A DNA stretch of 64,000 nucleotides from Granulicella aggregans (GTDB taxonomy: Bacteria > Acidobacteriota > Terriglobia > Terriglobales > Acidobacteriaceae). Where the stretch lies: assembly GCF_025685565.1 (NCBI RefSeq), contig NZ_JAGSYE010000001.1:1364001-1428000 (forward strand), read 5' to 3'. Within the stretch, counting starts at the first letter, position 1. The number at the start of each line of letters is the position of its first letter. The position numbers were made by a program, and so were the translations under genes. The notes beneath the pieces are model-generated. The model did no database searches. It saw only the letters and a program-made list of their open reading frames with translations, and was not told where the DNA came from. Positions 45,826 through 55,054 of the stretch are shown here, piece by piece.

Positions 45826-45917
45826 CAGTCTGACCGCCGTCCAGAGCTACACACGTGCCAACCACGGGTTCACGTATCAACCGGATCAACGACTTAGACA
45901 GAGCAGTTTGGGAGCCA

Positions 45918-47003
45918 ATGAGAGCGACGAAATCGCGTAGTTTCGTGTATGCCGCAGCAGCTTTTCTACTCCTTGCCACCTGCGTCTCTTCGCAGGCCAA
46001 GGCCGATGTGCCCACGTTCACTGTGGGCTGGTCAGTCTACGCAGGATGGAACCCCTACTTCTACATGCAGAAGTCCGGCATTCTGAAGAAGTGGGCGGAC
46101 AAGTACGGCATCGCGATCAAGGTGCAGCGGTTCGACTACGCCGCCTCGCTCGACGCCTTTGTCGCCAAGAACATCGACGCCTGCACCATGACCAACATGG
46201 AGGCCTTCGACCTTCCCGCAGCGGCTGGCGTGGACTCGACCGCGATCATCGTCGGCGACTACTCGAACGGCAATGACGCCATCATCGTCCGTAACGGTCT
46301 CACCTTCGACAAGCTCCCCGGCCAGAAGATCATGCTCGTCCAGAAGACCGTCTCCGAGTACCTGTTGGAGCGCGGCATGGTGCTGAACGGCCAGCAGGCG
46401 AACCTCGGGAAGCTGAAGCTGATCAACACGTCGGACTCGGACATCGTCGCCGCGTTCATGAACAACAAGTCGAACCCGGTCGTGGTGACCTGGAAGCCTC
46501 TGGTCTCGCAGATCCTTGCCGACAAGAGCGTGCATTCGATCTTCGATTCCTCGAAGATCCCGGGTGAGATCCTCGACCTCCTCGTCGTCCGCACCGAGGT
46601 GCTGAACCGTCCTGACGGCTCGGGCCAGAAGTTCGCCAAGGCAGTCAGTGGCGCGTGGTACGAGACGGTTGCCCAGCTCGCGGCAGGACAGGCGAATGCG
46701 ATCAAATACTCCGCTGGTGCGTCCGGCGACTCGGTTGAATCGTACAAAGAGCAGCTGAAGACCACGTCGCTCTTCGCTACGCCCAAATCGGCAGCCGATT
46801 TCACGACCAGTCCGCAGATCAAGCAGAAGATGGACCTCGTCCGGCAGTTCTGTTTCGCCCACGGATTGCTGGGGCAGGGAATCAAGTCCGCCGACGAGGT
46901 GGCGATCCTCTATCCAGACGGCACGATCCAGGGTAAAAAGGACCGCGTCCGTCTCCGTTTCAACGCAACCTACATGCAGGCAGCCCAACAGGGGAAGCTG
47001 TAG
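45918..47003 (+). CDS. ABC transporter substrate-binding protein, urea-carboxylase-region type
   Basis: This 361-residue periplasmic binding protein has a signal peptide ('FVYAAAAFLLLATCVSSQAKAD'). The opening 'FTVGWSVYAGWNPYFYMQKSGI' in pieces, 'LKKWADKYGI', 'ACTMTNMEAFDLPAAAGVDS' and 'VGDYSNGNDAI' matches the NMT1-like binding protein family found beside urea carboxylase genes (TIGR03427, from memory). It should deliver urea, guanidine or a related amide or amidine to the permease. The start is the ATG at 45918 with GGAG just upstream; a GTG at 45855 is less likely. It is the first gene of the operon: binding protein, permease, ATPase, PSCyt1 protein, and probably DUF1501. Confidence 0.9.
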   Translation: MRATKSRSFVYAAAAFLLLATCVSSQAKADVPTFTVGWSVYAGWNPYFYMQKSGILKKWADKYGIAIKVQRFDYAASLDAFVAKNIDACTMTNMEAFDLPAAAGVDSTAIIVGDYSNGNDAIIVRNGLTFDKLPGQKIMLVQKTVSEYLLERGMVLNGQQANLGKLKLINTSDSDIVAAFMNNKSNPVVVTWKPLVSQILADKSVHSIFDSSKIPGEILDLLVVRTEVLNRPDGSGQKFAKAVSGAWYETVAQLAAGQANAIKYSAGASGDSVESYKEQLKTTSLFATPKSAADFTTSPQIKQKMDLVRQFCFAHGLLGQGIKSADEVAILYPDGTIQGKKDRVRLRFNATYMQAAQQGKL

Positions 47004-47005
47004 AT

Positions 47006-47866
47006 ATGGCTTATTTATCTCCTTTCGACATCCAGGCGCGGCCTAACCGGCTGCTGACCCAGGCGCTGTCGTGCTTGTTGTTCGTAATCTGCATCGGCCT
47101 CTACATGCAGACCTCGATCAACCGGCATAAGGAGAACCCCGAAGACCGCGTCACGCCCAATGCCACGCAGCTCGCAAATGGCATTCACGCATCGGTCTTC
47201 GAGCCTGCCGAGGAAGACGACTACATCCCCGCAGACGACGCCTCGAAGTGGGAGCGCTTCAAGCACTCCATGATCGTGAAGGACACCGTCTCAAGCGGCC
47301 GCCGTTTCCTCATCAGCCTTGCGCTGCTGATTCCTGCCGTAGTCCTCGCGCTGCACATCGGTCTGTTCCCGTGGTTCGGCGCGGGCTTCCTGCGCTTCGT
47401 CCTCTTCTTCGACAAGATCGTGGCGCTCTCGCTGCTGCCGATTCTGTTTATCGTCTTCGGGATCGACGAGTGGTCGAAGATCGCGCTGATCGTCATAGGC
47501 GTCGCACCCACGATGATCCTTGACGTCACGCAGATGGTTAAGGCTGTACCTCAAGAACAGATAGTTAAGGCCTTCACCTTGGACGCGAACAACTTCGATG
47601 TCGCCTACCGCGTGGTCTTCCGCCAGGTGCTTCCGCAGGTCATCAACAGCCTGCGCCTCAACCTGAAGCCGATGATGCTCTTTCTCTTCGCGGGCGAGAT
47701 GATCGCAGCCTCTGACGGCCTCGCCTATCGCATCGCCATCATGCGCCGCCACATGGGCATGGACGTGATCCTGCCCTACGTCTTGTGGGTCGCGTTTCTG
47801 CTCTTTGCCATCGACCTTTCGCTGCGAGTTCTGAACAGGAGGATGCATCCATGGTTTCAGGCGTGA
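47006..47866 (+). CDS. ABC transporter permease, urea-carboxylase-region type
   Basis: This 286-residue inner-membrane permease belongs to the BPD_transp_1 fold. It has an N-terminal membrane helix (~17-33), a polar periplasmic-like stretch (~38-90) and then four or five hydrophobic segments. The EAA-like loop reads 'EQIVKAFTLDANNFDVAYRVVFRQVLPQVINSLRL' in pieces, near residues 183-217. The binding-protein stop lies 2 bp upstream and the ATPase start overlaps by 16 bp, so the three transporter genes are translationally coupled. Confidence 0.9.
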   Translation: MAYLSPFDIQARPNRLLTQALSCLLFVICIGLYMQTSINRHKENPEDRVTPNATQLANGIHASVFEPAEEDDYIPADDASKWERFKHSMIVKDTVSSGRRFLISLALLIPAVVLALHIGLFPWFGAGFLRFVLFFDKIVALSLLPILFIVFGIDEWSKIALIVIGVAPTMILDVTQMVKAVPQEQIVKAFTLDANNFDVAYRVVFRQVLPQVINSLRLNLKPMMLFLFAGEMIAASDGLAYRIAIMRRHMGMDVILPYVLWVAFLLFAIDLSLRVLNRRMHPWFQA

Positions 47867-48798
47867 GCGCTCCTGTGAAGGTTGATAACGAGACCGCTGC
47901 CGTGATCCCGATGCCCTCGCGCGCAACCACCTCGATCCACGTCGACGGTGTTTCGATGTGCTATCCACTGGCCAAGAAGAAGCAGCGCACCGTGCTTGAG
48001 AATATCTCGCTTGAGATCGAGGACGGCGAGTTCGTTGTTCTGTTGGGCGAGACCGGCTGCGGCAAGAGCACGCTGCTGCGCATGATCCTCGGCCAGGAGC
48101 GGCCAACTTCCGGAAAGATCGATGTCTCAGGCAAGGCTGTCGAGCGTGTCGATGCGCGCTCCGGCTACGTCCCGCAGAAGTACTCGCTCTTTCCTGACCG
48201 CACCGTCCTCGACAACCTGACCATGGGCCCGGAGACCTCGAAGTATCACATCCTCGGCAGGATGCTTCCGGGCTTCCGCAGCTTCCGCAGGCAGGTCCGC
48301 GAAGAGGCGATGCGACAGCTTGAACACATGGGTCTCCGGCCTACCGACGCCGGCAAGTATCCACACCAGCTTTCGGGCGGCATGCAGCAGCGCGTCGCCA
48401 TCGCGCAGGCGCTGATGATGAAGAACCGCGTCCTGCTGATGGACGAGGCCTTCAGTGCGCTCGATCCGGCCACCCGCGCCAGCCTACAGAGATTACTTAA
48501 GTCAGTCTGGAATGAGTCGAAGCCGACCATCGTCTTCGTAACGCACAACACGGCTGAGGCACTCTATCTGGGCACGCGGCTGATCGTGCTGGCGCGCACC
48601 AGCCACGAAGATCATTGCGGCTCGAAGGTCGCGCTCGACATGAAGCTGCCCGGCAACGAGGCCGGTATGAGCCTCAAGAAGAATGGCCAGGAGTTCCTCG
48701 ATCTCGTCGATTACGTGGAACGTTTCTCGCGCGGCAATCGTCATGACGATCAGGCCCTGGATGAATCTGCGGTAGGCGGAGAAGAAGAGGCTGTATGA
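47851..48798 (+). CDS. ABC transporter ATPase subunit
   Basis: This 315-residue ATPase energises the importer. Walker A is GETGCGKS (66-73), the signature is LSGGMQQRV, Walker B is 'RVLLMDEAF', and the switch His is in 'IVFVTHNTAEA'. The first ~28 residues and last ~45 are extra to the family. The start is the ATG at 47851, with CAGGAGG eight bases upstream. The stop overlaps the next start as ATGA, linking it directly to the PSCyt1 gene. Confidence 0.93.
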   Translation: MVSGVSAPVKVDNETAAVIPMPSRATTSIHVDGVSMCYPLAKKKQRTVLENISLEIEDGEFVVLLGETGCGKSTLLRMILGQERPTSGKIDVSGKAVERVDARSGYVPQKYSLFPDRTVLDNLTMGPETSKYHILGRMLPGFRSFRRQVREEAMRQLEHMGLRPTDAGKYPHQLSGGMQQRVAIAQALMMKNRVLLMDEAFSALDPATRASLQRLLKSVWNESKPTIVFVTHNTAEALYLGTRLIVLARTSHEDHCGSKVALDMKLPGNEAGMSLKKNGQEFLDLVDYVERFSRGNRHDDQALDESAVGGEEEAV

Positions 48799-51700
48799 GA
48801 ACTCAGTGGATTCCGAACCCTATCCTTGCTGCCTGTACGCTCGCGACGCTCGGTCTGAGTGCTGGCGTCATCCTGTCCGTGCATGGACAAGAGAAATCTG
48901 TTGCGGCGGTTGCTGCTCCGACGCCCTCTGAAGAAGACAACACCCAGTTCTTCACCCAGAAGGTCCGTCCCATCTTTGCGCAGAGCTGCTACACCTGCCA
49001 CACGACGGAGATGGCCGGCGGCCTGCGTCTCGACTCGCATGAGGCAGTGCTAAAGGGCGGCGACTCCGGCCCCGCGATCGTTCCCGGCGAGCCTGAGAAG
49101 AGCAAACTGATTGAAGCTGTCCGCCAGACCGGCGACCTGAAGATGCCGCCCAAGGGGCCGAAGCTGACCGACAGCGAGATTGCAGATCTTACGGAATGGG
49201 TCAAGCGCGGTGGCGTGTGGGACTCCGCTGAACCAACCAAGCCGGTCGTGGCGCTGCTGACCGCAGCCCAGGCGAAGGGCTCTCCCGGCGATGACTACTT
49301 CGAGAACAAGGTCCGCCCCATCTTTGCCGCGCAGTGCAACAGCTGCCACGTCGATCGCGAAGCCGGCGGCCTCAGTCTCGCAACGCGCGAGGGCTTGCTC
49401 AAGGGCGGCGACACTGGCCCGGGCATCGTTGTGGGCGATCCGGACAAGAGTCTTCTGCTCATCGCCGTGCACCAGTCTGGCGAATTGAAGATGCCAAAGA
49501 AGGCACCGAAGATGTCGGAGGCCGACATCGCCACGCTCTCAGACTGGGTGAAGATGGGTGCCCCGTGGCCGAAGTCCACCGCGCCGATTCGCGTTGCGGG
49601 CAAGCAGATCACCGACGACATGCGGAAGTGGTGGTCGTTCGTGCCGCTGAAGGACTACCCGGTTCCGCCGATTAAAGATCCGGCGATGAAGTCATGGGCA
49701 AAGACTGACATCGATCACTTCGTTCTCGCTAAGCTTGAAGAGAAGGGTCTGAAGCCAGCTCCGATGGCGGACAAGCGCACGCTGATCCGCCGCGCGACAC
49801 TCGACCTCACCGGCCTGCCGCCGACGCCTGAAGAGATCGCCGACTTTGAGAAGGATGGCTCGCCCGACGCCTTCGCCAAGGTGGTCGACCGTCTGCTCGC
49901 CTCGCCTGCGTACGGCGAGCGATGGGGCCGTCACTGGCTCGATGTCGCTCGTTATGGCGACGACGACATTCGCGGCCTCGACCCGCGTGGTCGCGGCTAT
50001 ATGCCCTTCGATGGCGCATGGGTCTACCGCGACTGGGTCATCAAGGCCATCAACGACGACGTGACCTACGACAAGTTTGTGAAGATGCAGCTAGCCGGCG
50101 ACCTGATGGAGAAGAAGCCGACGGCCGAAGACCTGAAGGCTACCGGCTTCCTTGGCGGAGCGCCGTGGATCTGGGACCAGGCCGAGCCGATCCAGGGCCG
50201 CGCCGACGAGCGCAACGAGCGCATCGACGCTGTGACGCGCGGAATGCTCGGTCTCACCGTCGCATGCGCCCGCTGCCACGACCACAAGTACGACCCCATC
50301 CTCGCCAAGGACTACTATGCTCTCGGCGGCATCTTCGCCAGCTCCACCTACAAGGAGTACAACTTCGTTCCTGACTCCGAGGTGACCTTCTGGAAGGAGA
50401 AGTTCAAGAAGGCCGACGATCTCGACGAGGCGACCTTCAAGTACATGAAGGAGACGTCGCAGCAGGTCGCGCAGGCCTATGCCGCGCAGACCGTTGATTA
50501 CATGGTCGCCGCCTGGCAGGTCTCCGGCAAGCCGAAGAAGAAGGTTGAGGATGCGGCGGACGGGGCGAAGCTCGACCCCGAGATGCTCGACCGCTGGGTG
50601 AAGTTCCTCGCCAAGAAGCCGACATACTATCCGTACCTGATCGACTGGCAGATGATGGTCGCGCAGGGTGGGACGGAAGATCAAGCTAAGGCATTGGCTG
50701 AGAGCTTCCAGCAGCGCATTATTGACCTCGAACTTGAGAACGCGAAGGTCGAGGAAGAGAACGACAAGATTAAGGCCAAGGCCGGCGTTCCGACCGAGCG
50801 TGAGAAGGACGTCAAGCCGTCGGACTTCGACACCTACGACCAATTCTGCCCTGGCTGCACGCTGGAGCTGAAGGTGCTCTCGCCCGAGAAGGCGAACCTC
50901 TACGAAGACCTCTTCCTGCGCCAGCTTGGCACGGGAATCTTCGAGGAGCGCGGTCTGCCAGGCCTCTTCGTCTTCCGTGGTTGGGATCTCGTCCGGCGCC
51001 TCGGCCCGGCACAGCAGGCTTACTTCGCCCAGCTACAGAAAGAGATGGGCCACGGCGGTCGCGTCATGTCGGTCGGCGAGCAGTATCCCTTCGCGCACGG
51101 CACGGCGGACAAGCCCAAGGCGGTCGACATCGCGCTCGATCTGCGTGGCAATCCGCACTCGCATGGCGACATCGTTCCGCGCGGCTTCGTCACCGTCCTT
51201 GGCCCTGCGGACAAGAAGCCCTACACCCAGGGCAGCGGACGTCTGCAACTGGCAGAGGACATCGTCGCCAGCCCCATCGCCTCGCGCGTCTGGGTCAACC
51301 GCGTATGGAAGTGGCACTTCGGCACGGGTATCGTGAACTCCGCCGACAACTTCGGCAAGGTTGGCGATCCGCCGTCTGATCCCGAACTGCTCGATTACCT
51401 CGCCGTCCAGTTCCGCAAGGATGGCATGTCGCTGAAGAAGCTTCAGCGTCGGATCATGCTCTCTGCCGTCTATCAGCAGAGCAGCAAGGAGACGCCCGAG
51501 GAGCACGTCAAGGATCCGCAGAACCGTTTCTACTCGCACTTCTCTGTACAGCGTCTCGATGCCGAGCAGCTTCGTGACTCGATGCTCTTCGTAGCGGGCG
51601 ATCTCGACAAGAAGGGCGCGGGCGGTCCGGCGACCGAGCTTGGCCTCGATAACGATCGCCGCACCGTCTACGCGAAGGTCAGCCGCTTCCGCATCGACAG

Positions 51701-52052
51701 CTTCCTCCAGGCATTCGACTTCCCGAACCCGACATTCACCGCGGAGCAGCGCTTCTCCACCAACGTTCCAGTCCAGCGGCTTTACTTCATGAACAACGCC
51801 TGGGTCTACGCGCAGGCGGGTAAGTTGGCCGAGCGCGTCTACGACAAGGGAGATGACTCGGCGCGCATCACCGAGGCCTATCGCCTGCTCTTCGGTCGCG
51901 CACCAACGCCCGCAGAACTGCAGGCCGGTCTCGACTTCCTGAAGAACACGCCAGAGAAGCCCGGATACCTCGTAGCGCAGGAACCGATGACCGCGTGGAA
52001 ACAGTACTCTCGTGTGTTGTTCAGCTCGAACGAGTTTGAGTTTTTGAATTAA
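48795..52052 (+). CDS. Planctomycete-type cytochrome c (PSCyt1) / DUF1549 / DUF1553 protein, module 1
   Basis: This 1085-residue exported protein has a membrane segment or signal (residues ~8-30). Two PSCyt1 cytochrome domains carry CYTCH (65-69) and CNSCH (181-185), each followed by 'GGLRLDSHEAVLKGG' or a similar repeat and by 'MPPKGPKL' / 'MPKKAPKM', which may supply the axial Met. A DUF1549 domain carries a third CARCHDH (491-497), and a C-terminal DUF1553 domain follows ('SRVWVNRVWKWHFGTGIV', 'LDAEQLRDSML'). Its catalytic role is unknown; covalent haem and redox function are predicted. The ATG overlaps the ABC ATPase stop. A Tat-exported DUF1501 gene follows. Confidence 0.9.
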   Translation: MRTQWIPNPILAACTLATLGLSAGVILSVHGQEKSVAAVAAPTPSEEDNTQFFTQKVRPIFAQSCYTCHTTEMAGGLRLDSHEAVLKGGDSGPAIVPGEPEKSKLIEAVRQTGDLKMPPKGPKLTDSEIADLTEWVKRGGVWDSAEPTKPVVALLTAAQAKGSPGDDYFENKVRPIFAAQCNSCHVDREAGGLSLATREGLLKGGDTGPGIVVGDPDKSLLLIAVHQSGELKMPKKAPKMSEADIATLSDWVKMGAPWPKSTAPIRVAGKQITDDMRKWWSFVPLKDYPVPPIKDPAMKSWAKTDIDHFVLAKLEEKGLKPAPMADKRTLIRRATLDLTGLPPTPEEIADFEKDGSPDAFAKVVDRLLASPAYGERWGRHWLDVARYGDDDIRGLDPRGRGYMPFDGAWVYRDWVIKAINDDVTYDKFVKMQLAGDLMEKKPTAEDLKATGFLGGAPWIWDQAEPIQGRADERNERIDAVTRGMLGLTVACARCHDHKYDPILAKDYYALGGIFASSTYKEYNFVPDSEVTFWKEKFKKADDLDEATFKYMKETSQQVAQAYAAQTVDYMVAAWQVSGKPKKKVEDAADGAKLDPEMLDRWVKFLAKKPTYYPYLIDWQMMVAQGGTEDQAKALAESFQQRIIDLELENAKVEEENDKIKAKAGVPTEREKDVKPSDFDTYDQFCPGCTLELKVLSPEKANLYEDLFLRQLGTGIFEERGLPGLFVFRGWDLVRRLGPAQQAYFAQLQKEMGHGGRVMSVGEQYPFAHGTADKPKAVDIALDLRGNPHSHGDIVPRGFVTVLGPADKKPYTQGSGRLQLAEDIVASPIASRVWVNRVWKWHFGTGIVNSADNFGKVGDPPSDPELLDYLAVQFRKDGMSLKKLQRRIMLSAVYQQSSKETPEEHVKDPQNRFYSHFSVQRLDAEQLRDSMLFVAGDLDKKGAGGPATELGLDNDRRTVYAKVSRFRIDSFLQAFDFPNPTFTAEQRFSTNVPVQRLYFMNNAWVYAQAGKLAERVYDKGDDSARITEAYRLLFGRAPTPAELQAGLDFLKNTPEKPGYLVAQEPMTAWKQYSRVLFSSNEFEFLN

Positions 52053-52119
52053 GCAGCAGAAGAAATCGCTAGACTGATGGCAGGTTCATCAGGCACTTCG
52101 AAACAGAGGAGACTTCCCC

Positions 52120-53589
52120 ATGTCGTGTGTCAAACCGAAACCGATCGATCGTAGAGACGCCCTTCGCCGCATCGGCGGCGGATTCGCCATGATGAGCTTC
52201 GCCGGAATGATTGGTGAGTCGCTGGCGCAGGCCGAAAGCCTTGGTGGCGCGGCGGCTGTTACCGAGTCGACGCCCACGCCTGCCTACATGTTGAAGGACC
52301 CGAACTTCAAGCCCAAGGCGAAGCACGTCATCTTCCTCTTCATGAACGGCGGCCTCTCGCACATCGACAGCTTCGACAACAAGCCGATGCTGACCAAGTA
52401 TCACGGGCAGCCCATGCCCGGCGGCGACCTCGGCCACGAGCGCAAGACCGGCACGTTGATGAAGTCGCCCTTCGAGTTCAAGCGTTACGGCAAGAGCGGC
52501 CTCGAAGTCTCCGAACTCTTCCCCAACGTGGGCGAGTGCGCCGACGACATCTGCGTCGTCCGCTCCGTCTTCACCGAGATCCCGAACCACGAGCCCGCGC
52601 TCATCATGATGAACACCGGCGCGAACATCATCGGCCGTCCGTCGATGGGATCGTGGCTCACCTATGGCCTCGGTGTAGAGAACAAGAACCTTCCCGGCTT
52701 CGTCGTGCTCTGCCCGCAGGTGCCCAGCACGGTTGGCCCACCGCTCTGGAGTTCCGGCTTCCTTCCTGCTGTGAACCAGGCGACGTATGTTTCCACCGAC
52801 ACGCGGCAGAAGGACTTCGACCCCTACAAGCTGATCCCGAACATCCACAACGACAAGTTCGACATCACGCAGCAGCGCAAGGAACTCGACCTGGTCAAGA
52901 AGCTCGACGCACTCAGCGAGTCCGAGACCTACGGCACCGCCGAGGCCGACCCGCAACTCGAGGCGACCATCGGTTCCATGGAGACGGCGTTCCGCATGCA
53001 GACCGAAGCTCCCGATGTCTTCGACGTTCGCAAGGAGAGTGAGGCCACCATCAAGATGTACGGCGAAGGCTCAACCGCTCGCGGCTGCCTCACCGCAGCC
53101 CGCCTCATCGAGAAGGGCGTGCGCATGGTGCAGGTCTACTACTCGATGGGCGACCCGTGGGACGCGCACAGCGACATTCAGTTGCACCGCCGCAACGCGA
53201 AGGACTCCGACCAGCCCTTTGCCGCGCTCATCAAGGACCTCAAGGCTCGCGGTCTGCTCGACGAGACCATCATCGTCTGCGGTTCGGAGTTTGGCCGCAC
53301 CCCGGTCGTCGAACTCGGCGGCGGCGGAACCCATGCCGGACGCGACCACAATCCGCATGGCTTCAGCATGTGGCTCGCGGGTGGAGGTATCAAGGGTGGC
53401 ATGACCTACGGCGCGACCGACGACTTCGGCTGGAAGGTGGTCGACAAGCCAGTCCACGTCCACGATATTCACGCGACAATCCTTTACCTGATGGGTATCG
53501 ATCACACCAAGCTGACCTTCCGTTCGAGCGGCCGCGACTTCCGCCTCACGGACGTCTCGGGCAACGTGATCCACGACATCATCGGGTAG
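52120..53589 (+). CDS. DUF1501 family protein with Tat signal, module 1
   Basis: This 489-residue protein has an RRDALRR twin-arginine motif and a hydrophobic 'GGGFAMMSFAGM' stretch, so it is probably exported folded. Family signatures seen are 'HVIFLFMNGGLSHIDSFDNKP', 'VVRSVFTEIPNHEPA' and, late, 'SEFGRTPVVELGGGGTHAGRDHN' in pieces. DUF1501 belongs to the sulfatase/alkaline-phosphatase-like clan (from memory), but conserved metal ligands and activity are not established. AGGAG lies eight bases before the ATG. It follows the PSCyt1/DUF1549/DUF1553 gene, its usual partner, by 67 bp. Confidence 0.9.
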   Translation: MSCVKPKPIDRRDALRRIGGGFAMMSFAGMIGESLAQAESLGGAAAVTESTPTPAYMLKDPNFKPKAKHVIFLFMNGGLSHIDSFDNKPMLTKYHGQPMPGGDLGHERKTGTLMKSPFEFKRYGKSGLEVSELFPNVGECADDICVVRSVFTEIPNHEPALIMMNTGANIIGRPSMGSWLTYGLGVENKNLPGFVVLCPQVPSTVGPPLWSSGFLPAVNQATYVSTDTRQKDFDPYKLIPNIHNDKFDITQQRKELDLVKKLDALSESETYGTAEADPQLEATIGSMETAFRMQTEAPDVFDVRKESEATIKMYGEGSTARGCLTAARLIEKGVRMVQVYYSMGDPWDAHSDIQLHRRNAKDSDQPFAALIKDLKARGLLDETIIVCGSEFGRTPVVELGGGGTHAGRDHNPHGFSMWLAGGGIKGGMTYGATDDFGWKVVDKPVHVHDIHATILYLMGIDHTKLTFRSSGRDFRLTDVSGNVIHDIIG

Positions 53590-53982
53590 CTAGCTGCAGC
53601 CGCGAAGCACTGCCAGCCATAGCAGCGACAGGACAACCGAACCAGCGATGCCGAGCGCGAACAAGGGCGCTCGGCCCGTGCTGGTACCTCCGGAAGACCG
53701 GTCGTTCTGTTGCGGTGCCAAAGGGTTATAACGAACCGAAATCCGTTGATTCTGTGGGATGGCAATTGCGGATTGAAACTCGTCGGAGTAGGTTTGGCCG
53801 TGCGCGACATAGTCAAATGCAATGCGGTATTTTTCGCCGCTCTGCACGCCCATCCGAAACGTATTCATCTTCGCGAACTGATACCTGCAGGAGACGACGG
53901 TTGCGGTGGTTTCAATCCATCCTGATTGTTTTGTCAAAACGTAGTGCCTCGCTCTTCCATTTGATGCCGCCCGCAATTGCAC
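53590..53982 (-). CDS. DUF3592 domain membrane protein
   Basis: This 130-residue protein has the DUF3592 pattern: 'GWIETTATVVSCRYQ', 'YRIAFDYVAHGQTYSDEF' and 'SVRYNPLAPQQN', then one C-terminal membrane helix ('ALGIAGSVVLSLLWLAVL'). The function is unknown. The GTG start at 53982 is uncertain. Its stop abuts the DUF1501 stop, and its start is close to, and divergent from, the cytochrome c lipoprotein gene. Confidence 0.7.
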   Translation of the reverse strand: MQLRAASNGRARHYVLTKQSGWIETTATVVSCRYQFAKMNTFRMGVQSGEKYRIAFDYVAHGQTYSDEFQSAIAIPQNQRISVRYNPLAPQQNDRSSGGTSTGRAPLFALGIAGSVVLSLLWLAVLRGCS

Positions 53983-54010
53983 CGCAATAGAAACGGAGCT
54001 TTACAATCCG

Positions 54011-54514
54011 ATGATGCGTCGTTCTGTACCGATGAAAACACTGGTTTGCTTGATTACTTTTATCGCGCTGCCGACTCTACTCGCAGGCTGTGCGGCTAAG
54101 CCGCCGTCAAAGGTCGAAACGAAGATCGCCATTTGGACCAAACACCACGTCACGGTCGGCGGCAAGAAAGACATTAATCCCATCAAGGCCTCGGAAGAGA
54201 GCATCGACGAAGGCAAGCAGGCATTTACCTCCTACTGTATGGTCTGCCACGGTCTCGACGGCCAGAACACCGGCGTGCCGTTCGCCACAACGATCTCCCC
54301 GCAAGTGCCTTCGCTGGCAAGCGACGAGGTCCAGTCCTACACTGACGGCCAGTTGCACTGGGTCATCAAGAACGGCATCTATCCCTCCGGCATGCCGCCC
54401 TCAAATGGCGACTTCTCAGAGAAGGAGATGTGGCAGATGGTCCTCTATATCCGGCACCTGCCTAAGGCCGGCAGCCTTGGCGATCCCGCTGTGTACGGTG
54501 GTGTACAGAAGTAG
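54011..54514 (+). CDS. Monohaem cytochrome c lipoprotein
   Basis: This 167-residue lipoprotein has a lipobox LLAGC (Cys27). A single haem motif CMVCH lies at 76-80 and the likely axial Met128 is in 'YPSGMPPS'. It is a class I cytochrome c of the SoxX/cyt c6-like type by layout. It could carry electrons between the PSCyt1 proteins and the respiratory chain, but this is inferred only from position between the two modules. The start at ATG 54011 has GGAG upstream; ATG 54032 also gives a good signal peptide. Confidence 0.85.
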   Translation: MMRRSVPMKTLVCLITFIALPTLLAGCAAKPPSKVETKIAIWTKHHVTVGGKKDINPIKASEESIDEGKQAFTSYCMVCHGLDGQNTGVPFATTISPQVPSLASDEVQSYTDGQLHWVIKNGIYPSGMPPSNGDFSEKEMWQMVLYIRHLPKAGSLGDPAVYGGVQK

Positions 54515-54742
54515 TCGCCGATCGGCAACATCGCTGCTTAGCCTGCCGATTTTGTTAGTCCACCATGCAACCGCAAAGTGTGGCTGCCACCTCTTATTAT
54601 CTGCGGCGTGAGTTGCAGGTATCGATCCGTAGACCACTCCGGCAATCTCTTATCCATTCCCATCGAACGGCCATGCGGTAGACGTATCGCCGCGTCTGAA
54701 CGAAGAATTTCAAATCCGCACCAAGAACGAGAAAGAGGAATT

Positions 54743-54997
54743 ATGGTCATCATTTGGTGGATCATCGTAGGTCTGATCGCCGGCTTCATCACCGGCAAGC
54801 TCATGAAGGGAAGCGGCTTCGGGGCTCTCATGGACATCGTCGTCGGCATCGTCGGCGCAGTCATCGGCGGCTACATTATGCAGTCGCTGGGATATGCGGG
54901 CCAGGGCGGCCTGATCTACACGATCTGCGTAGCCGTGCTGGGCGCAGTCATTCTCACTCTGCTGATCCGGCTAGTCACGGGCAGACGCAATCTTTAG
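54743..54997 (+). CDS. GlsB/YeaQ/YmgE-family stress-response membrane protein
   Basis: This 84-residue protein has three hydrophobic segments and the family pattern 'IIVGLIAGFITGKLMKGSGFGALMDIVVGIVGAVIGG' in pieces. The role of this transglycosylase-associated-protein family in stress is poorly defined. The ATG at 54743 is preceded by GAGGAAT; a longer frame upstream to 54578 would add an unlike sequence. It precedes the CsbD gene. Confidence 0.85.
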   Translation: MVIIWWIIVGLIAGFITGKLMKGSGFGALMDIVVGIVGAVIGGYIMQSLGYAGQGGLIYTICVAVLGAVILTLLIRLVTGRRNL

Positions 54998-55054
54998 GCG
55001 ATCTTCGAATCATGTTCCATGGTCCGTCTATCAAGCAGAAAATCGGGAGATCTC

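Noticed and set aside
45697..45917. Guanidine riboswitch (classes I, II, III) upstream of the importer operon.
   Set aside because: The conserved CTAGGGTTCC/ACGG blocks of class I, paired ACGR tetraloop hairpins of class II, and the class III pseudoknot pattern are not seen; the local AACC-ACG-GGTT hairpin has a three-base loop. Only an unassigned fold remains.
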